Source: Bacillota bacterium (GTDB taxonomy: Bacteria > Bacillota > Clostridia > Christensenellales > CAG-138). From it: 24,799 bases of DNA. The stretch's first letter is position 1; every line of letters begins with the position of its first letter. The stretch lies in contig JAEYSE010000109.1 of the NCBI GenBank assembly GCA_023435025.1, positions 1 through 24,799 on the forward strand. The letters are read 5' to 3'. The translations under genes and the position numbers were made by a program. The notes under the pieces are model-generated. The model was not told where the DNA came from. It ran no database searches and saw nothing but the letters and a program-made list of their open reading frames with translations. Positions 8,453 through 15,832 of this stretch are shown piece by piece.

Positions 8453-9655
8453 TTACTCGGCAGCGCCGTCCCAGCGCTTCTTGGCGTTTGCTTCGAGATC
8501 GAGGAGCGCCTTCTTGGGGTCCTTCACCTTGGCGAGGAATATCATGGCCGCGATGATGTAGGGCTTGAAGGAAGCTTCCTTGTAAAGGGGATCGCGATAG
8601 CGTTCGAACACGGAAGCCGCAACTTCGCCTTCTTTGCAGCTCACGCCGGTGATGTCGGCGGGCAGGCAGTGCATGTAGAGCGCCTTGCCGTCCTTGGTGA
8701 GGCTCATCAGCTCTTCGGTGCACTCCCAGTCCTTATGCTGCGCGTTCTGGGCGAGCAGTTCCTTTTCCAGCGCTTTGATGCCGTCGAAATCGCCGTTTCC
8801 ATACAGCTCGGTGCGCTTTTCCATCGCCTTGAAGGGCGCCCAGCTCTTGGGATACACAACGTCAGCATCCTTGAACGCTTCGGCCATGGAGTTGGTGATT
8901 TCAAACTTGCCGCCAAACTGCGCGGCGTTGGCCTTCGCCACTTCCACGACCTCGCTCATGACTTCATATCCTTCGGGGTGCGCGAGCGTAACGTCCATGC
9001 CCATGCGCGTCATCAAGCCGATGATGCCCTGGGGAACGGAGAGGGGCTTGCCGTAGGAGGGGGAATACGCCCAGCTCATTGCAATCTTCTTGCCCTTGAG
9101 GTTCTCCACGCCGCCGAACTCATGGATGAGGTGCAGCATATCCGCCATCGACTGGGTGGGGTGGTCGATATCGCACTGGAGGTTGACGAGTGTGGGCTTC
9201 TGCTCCAGAACGCCAGCCTTGTGGCCTTCGGTCACGGCGTCAACAACTTCATGCATGTAGGTGTTGCCCTTGCCGATGTACATATCGTCACGGATGCCGA
9301 TGACGTCCGCCATGAAGGAGACCATGTTTGCGGTTTCGCGTACGGTCTCGCCATGGGCGACCTGGCTCTTGCCTTCATCGAGGTCCTGCACTTCCAGGCC
9401 CAACAGGTTGCAGGCGGAAGCGAAAGAGAAGCGGGTGCGGGTGGAATTGTCCCGGAACAGGGAAATGCCCAGGCCGCTGTCAAAAATCTTGGTGGAGACG
9501 TTGTTTTCCCTCAGGTGCCGCAGTGCGTCGGCTACCGTGAACACGGCTTCAAGCTCCTCACGGCTCTTTTCCCAGGTCAGGAAGAAGTCGCCATCGTACA
9601 TGTTGCTGAAGTTGAGCTTTTCGAGTTTGTCGGTGTACTTTTTGACGTTGCTCAT
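8453..9655 (-). CDS. ygeW: YgeW-type knotted carbamoyltransferase
   Basis: The 400-residue protein belongs to the aspartate/ornithine carbamoyltransferase superfamily. It fits the YgeW subgroup by length (about 396 in E. coli) and by its 40-residue N-terminal extension. The carbamoyl-phosphate motif SLFRDNSTRTRFSFA is at 65-79 (STRTR 71-75), HPTQSMAD is at 165-172 and YMHCLPADITG is near 330. The substrate of YgeW was long unknown. Recent work on anaerobic purine breakdown by gut bacteria places YgeW with YgeY and YgeX downstream of ureido intermediates; I recall this but cannot verify details. If right, it would act in the phosphorolytic direction, releasing carbamoyl phosphate. The ATG at 9655 has GAGGAG upstream. 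ygeY ends 43 nt before it, so the two are co-transcribed. No carbamate kinase or ygeX gene is in the window. Confidence 0.9.
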   Translation of the reverse strand: MSNVKKYTDKLEKLNFSNMYDGDFFLTWEKSREELEAVFTVADALRHLRENNVSTKIFDSGLGISLFRDNSTRTRFSFASACNLLGLEVQDLDEGKSQVAHGETVRETANMVSFMADVIGIRDDMYIGKGNTYMHEVVDAVTEGHKAGVLEQKPTLVNLQCDIDHPTQSMADMLHLIHEFGGVENLKGKKIAMSWAYSPSYGKPLSVPQGIIGLMTRMGMDVTLAHPEGYEVMSEVVEVAKANAAQFGGKFEITNSMAEAFKDADVVYPKSWAPFKAMEKRTELYGNGDFDGIKALEKELLAQNAQHKDWECTEELMSLTKDGKALYMHCLPADITGVSCKEGEVAASVFERYRDPLYKEASFKPYIIAAMIFLAKVKDPKKALLDLEANAKKRWDGAAE

Positions 9656-9698
9656 AGCTGATCTCCTCTAAATGTTTATAGTTTAAGCAGCGGCTGCT

Positions 9699-11060
9699 TT
9701 ATTTAATATCGTTGTTGGTCTTGCCCGCGCGAAACTGCACGACGTCCTCGCCGCTCTTGCCCTTGTAAAGGCCGGGGATTGCGGCGTATACGGCGGCGCA
9801 GGTCACGAGATCCTGCTTCCAGATGACCTCGTTGGGCGCGTGCGCCTGGGACTCAGCGCCAGGCCCGAAGCCCACGCAGGGGATGCCATAGCGGCCCTGA
9901 ATGGAAACGCCGTTCGTGGAGAATGTCCACTTGTCGGTGAGGGGGCGCTTACGCAGATGCATGGAAGCGGGATCGCCGATGCGCTCGTCGCCGTAGAGCG
10001 CCTTGTGCGCGTCCACAACAGCCTGCACATGGGGAGCCGTTTCCTTGTTGATCCATGTGGGGAAATAGCATTCGGTCTCATACACGAGGCCCGTCCATGC
10101 GGGACGATCGTACATGTACATGGAAACCTTCGCACCGTGCTTCTTGCAGGCAGGCAGGTTTTCGATTTCTTTGAGGCAGGATTCCCATGTTTCGCCCGCA
10201 GTCATGCGGCGGTCAAGGGAAACGGAGCAGGAGTCCGCAACCGCGCAGCGGCTCGGGGAGGTGAAGAATATCTCCGAGGTGGTGACGGTGCCGCGGCCCA
10301 GGAACTGCGCGTCCTCGTAATGCTCGGGGTTAAACTTCGGGTCAAGCATCTTCACAAGGCCCTTGATCTCATCGGCCTCAGTGCAGCCATTCTCATTGAG
10401 CGCCTTCACGTCAAGGAGGATTTCGGCCATTTTGTAAATGGCGTTGTCGCCGCGCTCGGGCGCGGATCCGTGGCAGGAAACGCCCTGCACGTCCACACGG
10501 ATTTCCATGCGCCCACGGTGGCCACGATAAATGCCGCCGTCGGTCGGTTCGGTGGAAACCACGAACTCGGGCGTGATTTTGCCTTCGTTATGGATGTATT
10601 GCCAGCAGACGCCGTCGCAATCCTCTTCCTGCACGGTAGCAGTAACGAGTATGGTAACGTCTTCCGGGATCAGGTTCAGGTCCTTCATGATCTTTGCGCC
10701 GTACACGGCGGAAACCACGCCACCCTCCTGGTCCGAGCCGCCGCGGCCGCCGATTTCGGTTTCGCTTTCAAAACCCTTGTAGGGGTCAAACTTCCAGTTG
10801 CCGATGTTACCGACGCCTACGGTGTCGATATGACCGTCGAACGCGATGATCCTTTTGCCGTTGCCCATCCAGCCGAGCGCATTGCCCTGGCCATCGATCT
10901 CGGCCTTGTCAAAGCCCAGCATTTTCATTTCCTCGATGGTGCGCTTGACAACGCCCTCCTCCTGGCAGCTTTCACTGGGGATGGCGATAAGGTCGCGCAG
11001 GAACTTGGTCATTTGGGGCAGGTACGCTTCAGACGCTTTGCGGATCGCGGAAAAGTCCAT
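9699..11060 (-). CDS. ygeY: YgeY-family M20 peptidase-like hydrolase
   Basis: The 453-residue protein is a zinc-dependent M20-type amidohydrolase of the YgeY family, named as a selenium-metabolism-linked hydrolase from its gene neighbourhoods. Likely metal ligands are His77 and Asp79 in FDGHIDT, Asp110 in GGSDQEGG, the catalytic Glu pair in VQEED (145-146), Glu171 in STEPTDGG and His407 near the C terminus. Residues 190-300 form the lid/dimerisation domain. In E. coli the gene sits beside ygeW and ygeX. The likely substrate is an N-acyl or ureido amino acid, but the sequence does not prove which. The ATG at 11060 has AAGGAAGG 8 nt upstream. The gene follows the regulator by 59 nt and precedes ygeW by 43 nt, indicating one transcript. 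Confidence 0.9.
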   Translation of the reverse strand: MDFSAIRKASEAYLPQMTKFLRDLIAIPSESCQEEGVVKRTIEEMKMLGFDKAEIDGQGNALGWMGNGKRIIAFDGHIDTVGVGNIGNWKFDPYKGFESETEIGGRGGSDQEGGVVSAVYGAKIMKDLNLIPEDVTILVTATVQEEDCDGVCWQYIHNEGKITPEFVVSTEPTDGGIYRGHRGRMEIRVDVQGVSCHGSAPERGDNAIYKMAEILLDVKALNENGCTEADEIKGLVKMLDPKFNPEHYEDAQFLGRGTVTTSEIFFTSPSRCAVADSCSVSLDRRMTAGETWESCLKEIENLPACKKHGAKVSMYMYDRPAWTGLVYETECYFPTWINKETAPHVQAVVDAHKALYGDERIGDPASMHLRKRPLTDKWTFSTNGVSIQGRYGIPCVGFGPGAESQAHAPNEVIWKQDLVTCAAVYAAIPGLYKGKSGEDVVQFRAGKTNNDIK

Positions 11061-11119
11061 TGTGTGTTCCTTCCTTTCTGGTGCCTTTGCTTTTATCAGT
11101 ATTTACCGGGCGGCAGTTT

Positions 11120-11740
11120 TTAGCCCTTTGCGTCGATATAGGAATATAGCGTGTACTTCGAAATGCCGAAATGCTTGGAGACCTTGTCTCCACTCTTGGT
11201 GATGAGGAACGCGCCGGCGTTGTTGAGATACTGTATGGCGCGGATCTTGTCCTCCTTGGACATGAGCGCCACGGGCTTGCCGACGTTTGCAACGCTTTGA
11301 TCGATGAGATCGTCCAAAAGGTCGTTGACGTTCTGCGGGATACGTTCTGGCTTTTCGCCGTTGTCGTGGTTGAGTATGGATTTGACGGCGCCTTCGGCCA
11401 TCAAAAGCCCGGTGATGTCGTAATTGATGGAAAGAATGCCTTCAACCTTGCCGGATTCATCCCGAATAAATATGGTGCTGGATTTGACAATGCGCCCGTC
11501 ATGCGTACGGGCCAGATAGCCAAGGTGGTCATGAAGCTCGCTTGATTCCTTCTTCATAGCCTCAAGCACAATGTGGGAAGGTCCGTCCCCGACCTTGCGG
11601 TGGCTGACATGCCCGTTTTCGATGGCCACAATGGTGTTCTCCGCCTTGGTCAGGTCGTGTACCACCACCTCGCAGTTGTCGCCGAACTGTTTTCCAAGCG
11701 CTACGGCGAGCCGTTTGAGGAATTCCATCATCACGATCAT
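11120..11740 (-). CDS. YheO/DauR-type PAS-HTH transcriptional regulator
   Basis: The 206-residue protein has a YheO-like PAS domain at about residues 8-118 (FGDNCEVVVHDLTKAENTIVAIENGHVS, then a strand ending SINYDITG; listed here in part only) and a C-terminal HTH_22 helix-turn-helix at about 150-206. The latter includes ALMSKEDKIRAIQYLNNAG and a recognition helix ending KYTLYSYIDAKG. This is the architecture of DauR, the D-arginine utilisation repressor, and E. coli YheO. It heads the ygeY-ygeW unit, so it probably controls those genes in response to a small molecule bound by the PAS domain. The ATG at 11740 has AGGAA and GAGG upstream; an ATG at 11728 is an alternative. An AT-rich imperfect palindrome upstream (11793-11822) may be its operator. 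Confidence 0.88.
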   Translation of the reverse strand: MIVMMEFLKRLAVALGKQFGDNCEVVVHDLTKAENTIVAIENGHVSHRKVGDGPSHIVLEAMKKESSELHDHLGYLARTHDGRIVKSSTIFIRDESGKVEGILSINYDITGLLMAEGAVKSILNHDNGEKPERIPQNVNDLLDDLIDQSVANVGKPVALMSKEDKIRAIQYLNNAGAFLITKSGDKVSKHFGISKYTLYSYIDAKG

Positions 11741-11792
11741 TACCCTCGCTTTCCTAAAATCAATATATCATACTTACAGGAAGAAACCAACA

Positions 11793-11822
11793 AAAATTTT
11801 TAGGTTTTCTAAATAAAATTTT
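11793..11822. repeat. AT-rich imperfect palindrome upstream of the regulator
   Basis: AAAATTTTTAG (11793-11803) faces CTAAATAAAATTTT (11809-11822), an inverted repeat with a 3-base offset. It lies between the divergent regulator and DUF1292 genes, about 53 nt upstream of the regulator start. It is a candidate operator for the YheO-type regulator. It could also be an AT-rich UP-element by chance. Confidence 0.4.
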
Positions 11823-11937
11823 GTTTTCATCGGCGTTTTTCCGCCGCTCTGCAGGCTATACTACAATAAGAAACGAATTGGCCGCGGCTCTGACCCAATC
11901 TCTGCGCTTTTATGGTGCCGCCGCCGCAATTCAGCCA

Positions 11938-11966
11938 TTGAAAAGCTTGTCGCCATGCGATACAAT
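11938..11966 (+). promoter_or_regulatory. promoter of the DUF1292 gene
   Basis: TTGAAA (11938-11943), a 17-nt spacer and TACAAT (11961-11966). Each hexamer is one base from consensus. The start would be near 11973, giving a short 25-nt leader. Confidence 0.75.
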
Positions 11967-11997
11967 GAAACCAAATTGCGAGAGGTGGTGTAAAACC

Positions 11998-12315
11998 ATG
12001 GAAGAAGAACGGGATGTCGTCGTATTCTCCGATGATGAGGGCAACGAGTTCGAGTTGGACGTCATCGATTATTTCGATTACGAAGGCCAGGAATATGCCG
12101 TACTGATGGATCTTTCGGATGTTCCTGACTGCGAGTGCGAGGACGAGGACTGTGCCTGCGCCGAGCAGGATGTTTATATTATGAAAGTCGTCGTCAACGG
12201 CGACACGGAAGAATTCCTCCCCGCGGACGAAAACCTGATGGACGTCCTTTCCGCGATCGTGGAAGAGCGTCTGGGCGAAATCGACGTAGAGGACGAAGAG
12301 GAAACCGAGGAATAA
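11998..12315 (+). CDS. DUF1292 family acidic small protein
   Basis: The 105-residue, very acidic protein matches the DUF1292 family (YrzB-like) widespread in Firmicutes. It opens with VVVFSDDEGNEFELDVIDYFDYEG, of which FSDDEGNEFEL and the EGQEYAVLMDL strand are the family signature. A cysteine-rich acidic insertion DCECEDEDCACAEQD occurs at about 42-56; its three or four cysteines could bind metal, but this is inference. A VYIMKVV strand and an acidic C-terminal tail follow. No function is established for the family. In Bacillus it sits between the udk/alaS-region genes; here it stands alone on the plus strand. The ATG at 11998 has AGGTGG upstream; the longer open frame to the left has no ribosome binding site. 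Promoter and terminator flank it closely, so it is monocistronic. Confidence 0.88.
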   Translation: MEEERDVVVFSDDEGNEFELDVIDYFDYEGQEYAVLMDLSDVPDCECEDEDCACAEQDVYIMKVVVNGDTEEFLPADENLMDVLSAIVEERLGEIDVEDEEETEE

Positions 12316-12341
12316 TCGGTCACATTTCAAACGGAAGAATG

Positions 12342-12379
12342 GCGGCAAGCCCATAACGGCGCTTGCCGCTTTTTCTTTT
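12342..12379 (+). terminator. terminator of the DUF1292 gene
   Basis: A 9-bp perfect stem GCGGCAAGC/GCTTGCCGC (12342-12350, 12361-12369) with a 10-nt loop is followed by TTTTTCTTTT. It starts 27 nt after the stop codon. Confidence 0.9.
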
Positions 12380-12383
12380 ATTG

Positions 12384-12417
12384 AATAAAAAGGCTGTCAT
12401 CGGCGGTTTCCCGCAGC
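12384..12417 (-). terminator. weak terminator after the LCP gene
   Basis: On the minus strand, GCTGCGG-GAAA-CCGC followed by CGATGACAGCC and TTTTTATT. The core stem is only 4 bp (GCGG/CCGC). It begins a few bases after the LCP stop codon and faces the DUF1292 terminator. Weak support. Confidence 0.35.
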
Positions 12418-12419
12418 AT

Positions 12420-13871
12420 TCAACCAACGGCTTCCGGTATTTCCGGGATATCGGGTACCGGGGTATCCGCCGGAAGCGGAGTATCCGTCGGAAGCGGCTG
12501 CGGCGTTTCTCCCGGCAGCAAGGACGGCATGGGCGTGGGCGGTAACGTGGGGCCGGGCGTACGCGGCGGAAGAGACTTGCCGCCGGAAAGCACCTTGGCT
12601 TCATCCGGCTCCTCGACACTCGTGTAGATAAAACGGTGCACCAGCCACGCGTGCATAGGCATATCCATGATCAGCACGGAGCTTCCGCCAACGCGGCCGG
12701 ATTTATAATATCCGTCCTGGGGAACGGCCATATGCAAAAGCCCCTGCGTGTCCATGGAAAGCGCGGCAATCGCCATATCAATGATCTGCGCGGGAGTAAG
12801 GTCGGTTTCCACCATGGGCATGAGGTCATACAAAAGCTTGTACTGCTTGGTAATGTCCTTGGAGCGGAATTTTGCGAATATGGCGGTGAGCACCTTGAAC
12901 TGGCGATTGGTACGCACAAAATCGCTGTCCAGATGCCGGATGCGCGCGTAGCCTAACGCCTGCTTTCCGGTCAGCTTTACGTTGCCGGGTTCCGCGAATA
13001 TGAAGCCATCCCACAGATAGCTTACGTTCCTTTGCTTATTGAGCCCGGCGATATTGTCGTTGGCCGCAGAAATCTCCGCCGCGCTCATGCGCACGGTGAC
13101 GCCGCCAAGCTTATCCACAATGTCCTCAAACATGGAAAAATCCACAAGGACATAGTTTTTGATGTTCATCTGCAGCGCGGAATTTACCGTATTCAACAGC
13201 AACGGGATGCCGCCCTTAGCCGCCGCCGAATTGATGCGCGCGGGCTCGTACCCTTCTATTGGCACATAGAGATCGCGCAGCAACGACGTCAGCTTCAGCC
13301 TGCCGTTGTGGCGGTCTATGGAGGCGACCATAATCACATCCGCATTGGAGTTTCCGCGCGTACCGCGCCGGTCCACCCCAACAAGCAGTATATTCGTATA
13401 CTCCGATGTATTTGCGTTCTGTGCTCCAATTGCCGCTTTTTGCGCGTCCGTTAAAAATGTCTGCGGGTAAAGATCGTGCAGAGGCTGCGGCGTAGGCTTG
13501 GGCGTGGGTTCGGGCGTTGCCCCCGGCTTCGGTGTAACGACGGGCGTGGGGACCGGCGTGGGTGTGATTGCTAGCGTAGGCGCGGGCGTACCGTTGTCCT
13601 CCTCCGAGAATACGGTATCTCCGGGGCGGGACATGCGCAAAAACAGCGTACCGCCAAGCAGCAGCACGGCAATAACGGTGCCGCCCAGCAGCAATCCTGC
13701 GCCCAGCAGGACTTTCCACCATACGCCGCGCTTTTTCTTTCCTTTTTCAGGGGTTACGGAAGAGTCCAACGCATCCCCCCGCTTGCGGGTGCGTTGGACG
13801 GTTTGTTTCTCTTTTTTGGGGCGTTTGGAATGCGCGGCGTTCTTCTGCGCACGTCTCTCTTTGTCTTCCAT
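12420..13871 (-). CDS. LytR-CpsA-Psr (LCP) family cell-wall ligase
   Basis: LCP proteins transfer lipid-linked teichoic acids or polysaccharides onto peptidoglycan outside the membrane. The 483-residue protein has a basic cytoplasmic tail (residues 1-48, many Lys/Arg), one transmembrane helix at about 50-77, a Thr/Pro-rich linker at about 92-128 and the LCP catalytic domain at about 155-395. Visible motifs are NILLVGVDRRG, the arginine-bearing SLLRDLYVPI, RINSAAAKGG, and GYARIRHLDSDFVRTNRQ. A second Pro/Thr-rich tail (about 435-483) ends the protein. I chose the ATG at 13871, with GGAAGGA 8 nt upstream; the frame continues upstream without a ribosome binding site. It starts 163 nt after glgA and may have its own promoter. 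Target polymer unknown. Confidence 0.93.
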   Translation of the reverse strand: MEDKERRAQKNAAHSKRPKKEKQTVQRTRKRGDALDSSVTPEKGKKKRGVWWKVLLGAGLLLGGTVIAVLLLGGTLFLRMSRPGDTVFSEEDNGTPAPTLAITPTPVPTPVVTPKPGATPEPTPKPTPQPLHDLYPQTFLTDAQKAAIGAQNANTSEYTNILLVGVDRRGTRGNSNADVIMVASIDRHNGRLKLTSLLRDLYVPIEGYEPARINSAAAKGGIPLLLNTVNSALQMNIKNYVLVDFSMFEDIVDKLGGVTVRMSAAEISAANDNIAGLNKQRNVSYLWDGFIFAEPGNVKLTGKQALGYARIRHLDSDFVRTNRQFKVLTAIFAKFRSKDITKQYKLLYDLMPMVETDLTPAQIIDMAIAALSMDTQGLLHMAVPQDGYYKSGRVGGSSVLIMDMPMHAWLVHRFIYTSVEEPDEAKVLSGGKSLPPRTPGPTLPPTPMPSLLPGETPQPLPTDTPLPADTPVPDIPEIPEAVG

Positions 13872-13968
13872 TGTGTTTCCTTCCAACCGCGACCCCGCTT
13901 GATCAGCGCGCGCGGCAACCGGCGGCGCAAAACGGCCTCCATTTGTACCATGCACCGTGTATGAGTGA

Positions 13969-13997
13969 ATGATAGCAAATTGGAGGCCAACCTGCAA
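13969..13997 (-). promoter_or_regulatory. possible promoter of the LCP gene
   Basis: On the minus strand, TTGCAG (13992-13997), a 17-nt spacer and TATCAT (13969-13974). The -10 is good and the -35 weak. It lies in the 163-nt gap between glgA and the LCP gene, where no glgA terminator was seen. Confidence 0.4.
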
Positions 13998-14034
13998 CGC
14001 TTATTCGACAGTCTTCGCCCGAGCGCCCCGCGCC

Positions 14035-15522
14035 TCAGGTGACTTTCGGCCCATCCTCCGCGATATACGCGCGGCCGCTTCGGCTTTGGGGGATACCCTG
14101 CATTTCGTTGTAGAGCGCGAGGTATTTTGCCGCAGAGCGGTCCCATCCGAAATCTGCCGCCATGCCGCGCCGCATCAGCCGCGCCCATAGCTTGTGATCG
14201 AGATAATACTGTATCGCGCGCTCAATTGTAAAGAGCATTTCATGCGCGTTGTAATTGGAGAAGGAAAAGCCGGTGCCCTCATCGGTATATTTGTTGTACG
14301 ACTCCACCGTATCCCTTAAGCCGCCCGTTTCCCGCACCAGGGGCACCGTGCCGTAGCGTAGTGCGATGAGCTGTGATAGCCCGCAGGGCTCGAACCGGGA
14401 GGGCATCAGGAATATGTCAGCACCCGCGTACACACGGTGCGCCATGGGCTCGCTGTAGTCAAACCTGGCCGCGACCTTTCCCTTATAGCGCCACTGTGCC
14501 CAGAGAAACATTTCGTGGTAATGCGTTTCCCCCTGGCCCATGACGATGAGCTGTACGGGCTGCTTCATCACGTCGTCCAACACCCGTTCCAGAAGATCCA
14601 GCCCCTTTTGCTCCGTCAGGCGGGACACGATGGCAATTACCGCCACATCCTCCTCCGGCAGGCCGAACTCCCTTTGCAGCGCCGCCTTGCAGGCGGCTTT
14701 CCCGGCAAGGCATTCCATATCGTAATTTTCAATGATCGCCTTGTCCGTGGCTGGGTTCCATGTGTCATAATCGATGCCGTTCAATATGCCGCTCATCTGA
14801 TGCACGCGCATGCGTAAAAGCCCGTCCAGCCGCTCCCCGTAATAGGGGGACTGTATCTCGCTTGCGTAACTGGGGCTTACGGTGCTCACACGGTCTGAAA
14901 ACACGATACCGCCCTTCATGAAGCTGATGCCGCCGTAGAACTCCAGATAATCCGGCGTATAATATTTCGCGCCCAGGCCGAACAGCTCGTCGATCTGGCC
15001 CCATTCAAACACGCCCTGGAACTTGAGATTGTGTATGGTAAACAGCGTGCGGATGCGGCTATACTGCGGCAGATGCATGTACTGAAGCTTTAAAAGCGTG
15101 GGGATCATTCCCGTTTGCCAATCGTTGCAGTGCAGCACCTCCGGGAAAAAGCCGATGTGCGGCAGGGCTTCCAATACCGCGCGGCAGAAGAAGCCGAACC
15201 GCTCCCCTTCCTCCTGGCCGCTGCCGTATACGCTATCCCTCGCAAAATAGAATTCATTGTCCACGAAGTAATAGATGACGTCCTCTAATACGATGCTTTC
15301 CAGCCCGCAGTACTGCCTGCGCCAGCCCATTGTGACATAAAAATCCGCGATATGCGTCATTTGGGCTTTCCATTTCGGATCGATATCCCGGTACTTGGGC
15401 AATATGACACGCGCATCCACCCCCGCCTTTGCAAGCGCCGCGGGCAACGTACCCGCGACATCCGCCAGACCGCCCGTCTTGACAAAGGGTACGGCTTCCG
15501 ATGCCGCAAAAAGAAGTTTCAT
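14035..15522 (-). CDS. glgA: glycogen synthase (ADP-glucose)
   Basis: GlgA (GT5) elongates alpha-1,4-glucan from ADP-glucose in the cytoplasm. The protein has 495 residues, slightly longer than the usual 477-485. The N-terminal domain (GT5 catalytic region, 1-240) carries the ADP-glucose motif KTGGLADVAG at 15-24 and the family sequences HCNDWQTGMIPTLLK and FTIHNLKFQGVF. The C-terminal Rossmann domain contains GILNGIDYDTWNP, VSRLTEQKGLDLL and the catalytic-loop signature MPSRFEPCGLSQLIALRYGT, with the E(x)7E-type glutamate in it, then RETGGLRDTV. The ATG at 15522 has GGGAGG 6 nt upstream. It lies downstream of glgB-glgC-glgD but is separated from them by the zinc-ribbon gene and an RNA-like region, so it may be a separate transcription unit. 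Confidence 0.96.
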   Translation of the reverse strand: MKLLFAASEAVPFVKTGGLADVAGTLPAALAKAGVDARVILPKYRDIDPKWKAQMTHIADFYVTMGWRRQYCGLESIVLEDVIYYFVDNEFYFARDSVYGSGQEEGERFGFFCRAVLEALPHIGFFPEVLHCNDWQTGMIPTLLKLQYMHLPQYSRIRTLFTIHNLKFQGVFEWGQIDELFGLGAKYYTPDYLEFYGGISFMKGGIVFSDRVSTVSPSYASEIQSPYYGERLDGLLRMRVHQMSGILNGIDYDTWNPATDKAIIENYDMECLAGKAACKAALQREFGLPEEDVAVIAIVSRLTEQKGLDLLERVLDDVMKQPVQLIVMGQGETHYHEMFLWAQWRYKGKVAARFDYSEPMAHRVYAGADIFLMPSRFEPCGLSQLIALRYGTVPLVRETGGLRDTVESYNKYTDEGTGFSFSNYNAHEMLFTIERAIQYYLDHKLWARLMRRGMAADFGWDRSAAKYLALYNEMQGIPQSRSGRAYIAEDGPKVT

Positions 15523-15566
15523 AGGTTCCTCCCACAGGCAAATTCAGTTATGATAACCCTTTTTTA

Positions 15567-15774
15567 CTACTATGGCATAAAACTCGGGTAAAGTCTACGC
15601 AGAAGCCGTCTTCATAGGTGAAAATGCCGGAGCGGCAGGATAATTTCACGCCGGACGAGGCGCGAGGAGGGCGAATACCTCAGGCGTATTTAACCGACGA
15701 GCAACAAAGTACGGCGTGCAAACCACCGCCGATACGATGTTTTCCAACCTATGAACACAGCTTCCCTACTATGG
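15567..15774. repeat. 9-bp direct repeat flanking the RNA-like region
   Basis: CTACTATGG occurs at 15567-15575 and again at 15766-15774, exactly 199 nt apart, bracketing the structured-RNA candidate. The first copy overlaps a possible -10 (TACTAT, 15568-15573); the second sits in the loop of the 3' hairpin. Target-site duplication is an alternative reading, but no terminal inverted repeats or transposase support it. Confidence 0.45.
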
Positions 15775-15795
15775 TGTGGGGAAAGCGCCCTTTTC
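15576..15795 (+). ncRNA. candidate structured non-coding RNA (possibly raiA-type)
   Basis: The gap between the zinc-ribbon gene and glgA folds well. AAGCCGTCTTCATAGGT (15603-15619) pairs with ACCTATGAACACAGCTT (15747-15763): 15 Watson-Crick pairs, one G-U and one mismatch in 17. Inside are GTGAAA/TTTCAC (15618-15623, 15644-15649) enclosing TGCCG-GAG-CGGCA, AATAC/GTATT around CTCAGGC (15674-15690), and GCCG/CGGC (15650-15653, 15712-15715). On the plus strand unpaired segments are A-rich and a hairpin GCTTCCC/GGGGAAAGC with TTTT ends it (15760-15794), so I favour plus. On the minus strand it would be a glgA leader. Sequence style and size recall the raiA RNA motif of Clostridia, from memory only. 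No protein is credible in it. The remaining bases of 15523-15832 hold only the glgA ribosome binding site and a GTTATGATAAC palindrome. Confidence 0.6.
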
Positions 15796-15832
15796 ATGAT
15801 TGATAAACGCGCATTATTGGCGGAAAAAACGG

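Noticed and set aside
8453..9655. Calling the carbamoyltransferase argF (ornithine) or ptcA (putrescine)
   Set aside because: The N-terminal extension, length, and the adjacent YgeY gene fit YgeW better. No arginine genes are nearby.
15618..15803. 61-codon plus-strand open frame inside the RNA candidate
   Set aside because: It has no ribosome binding site and lies wholly within the paired region. Its bases are better explained by RNA structure.
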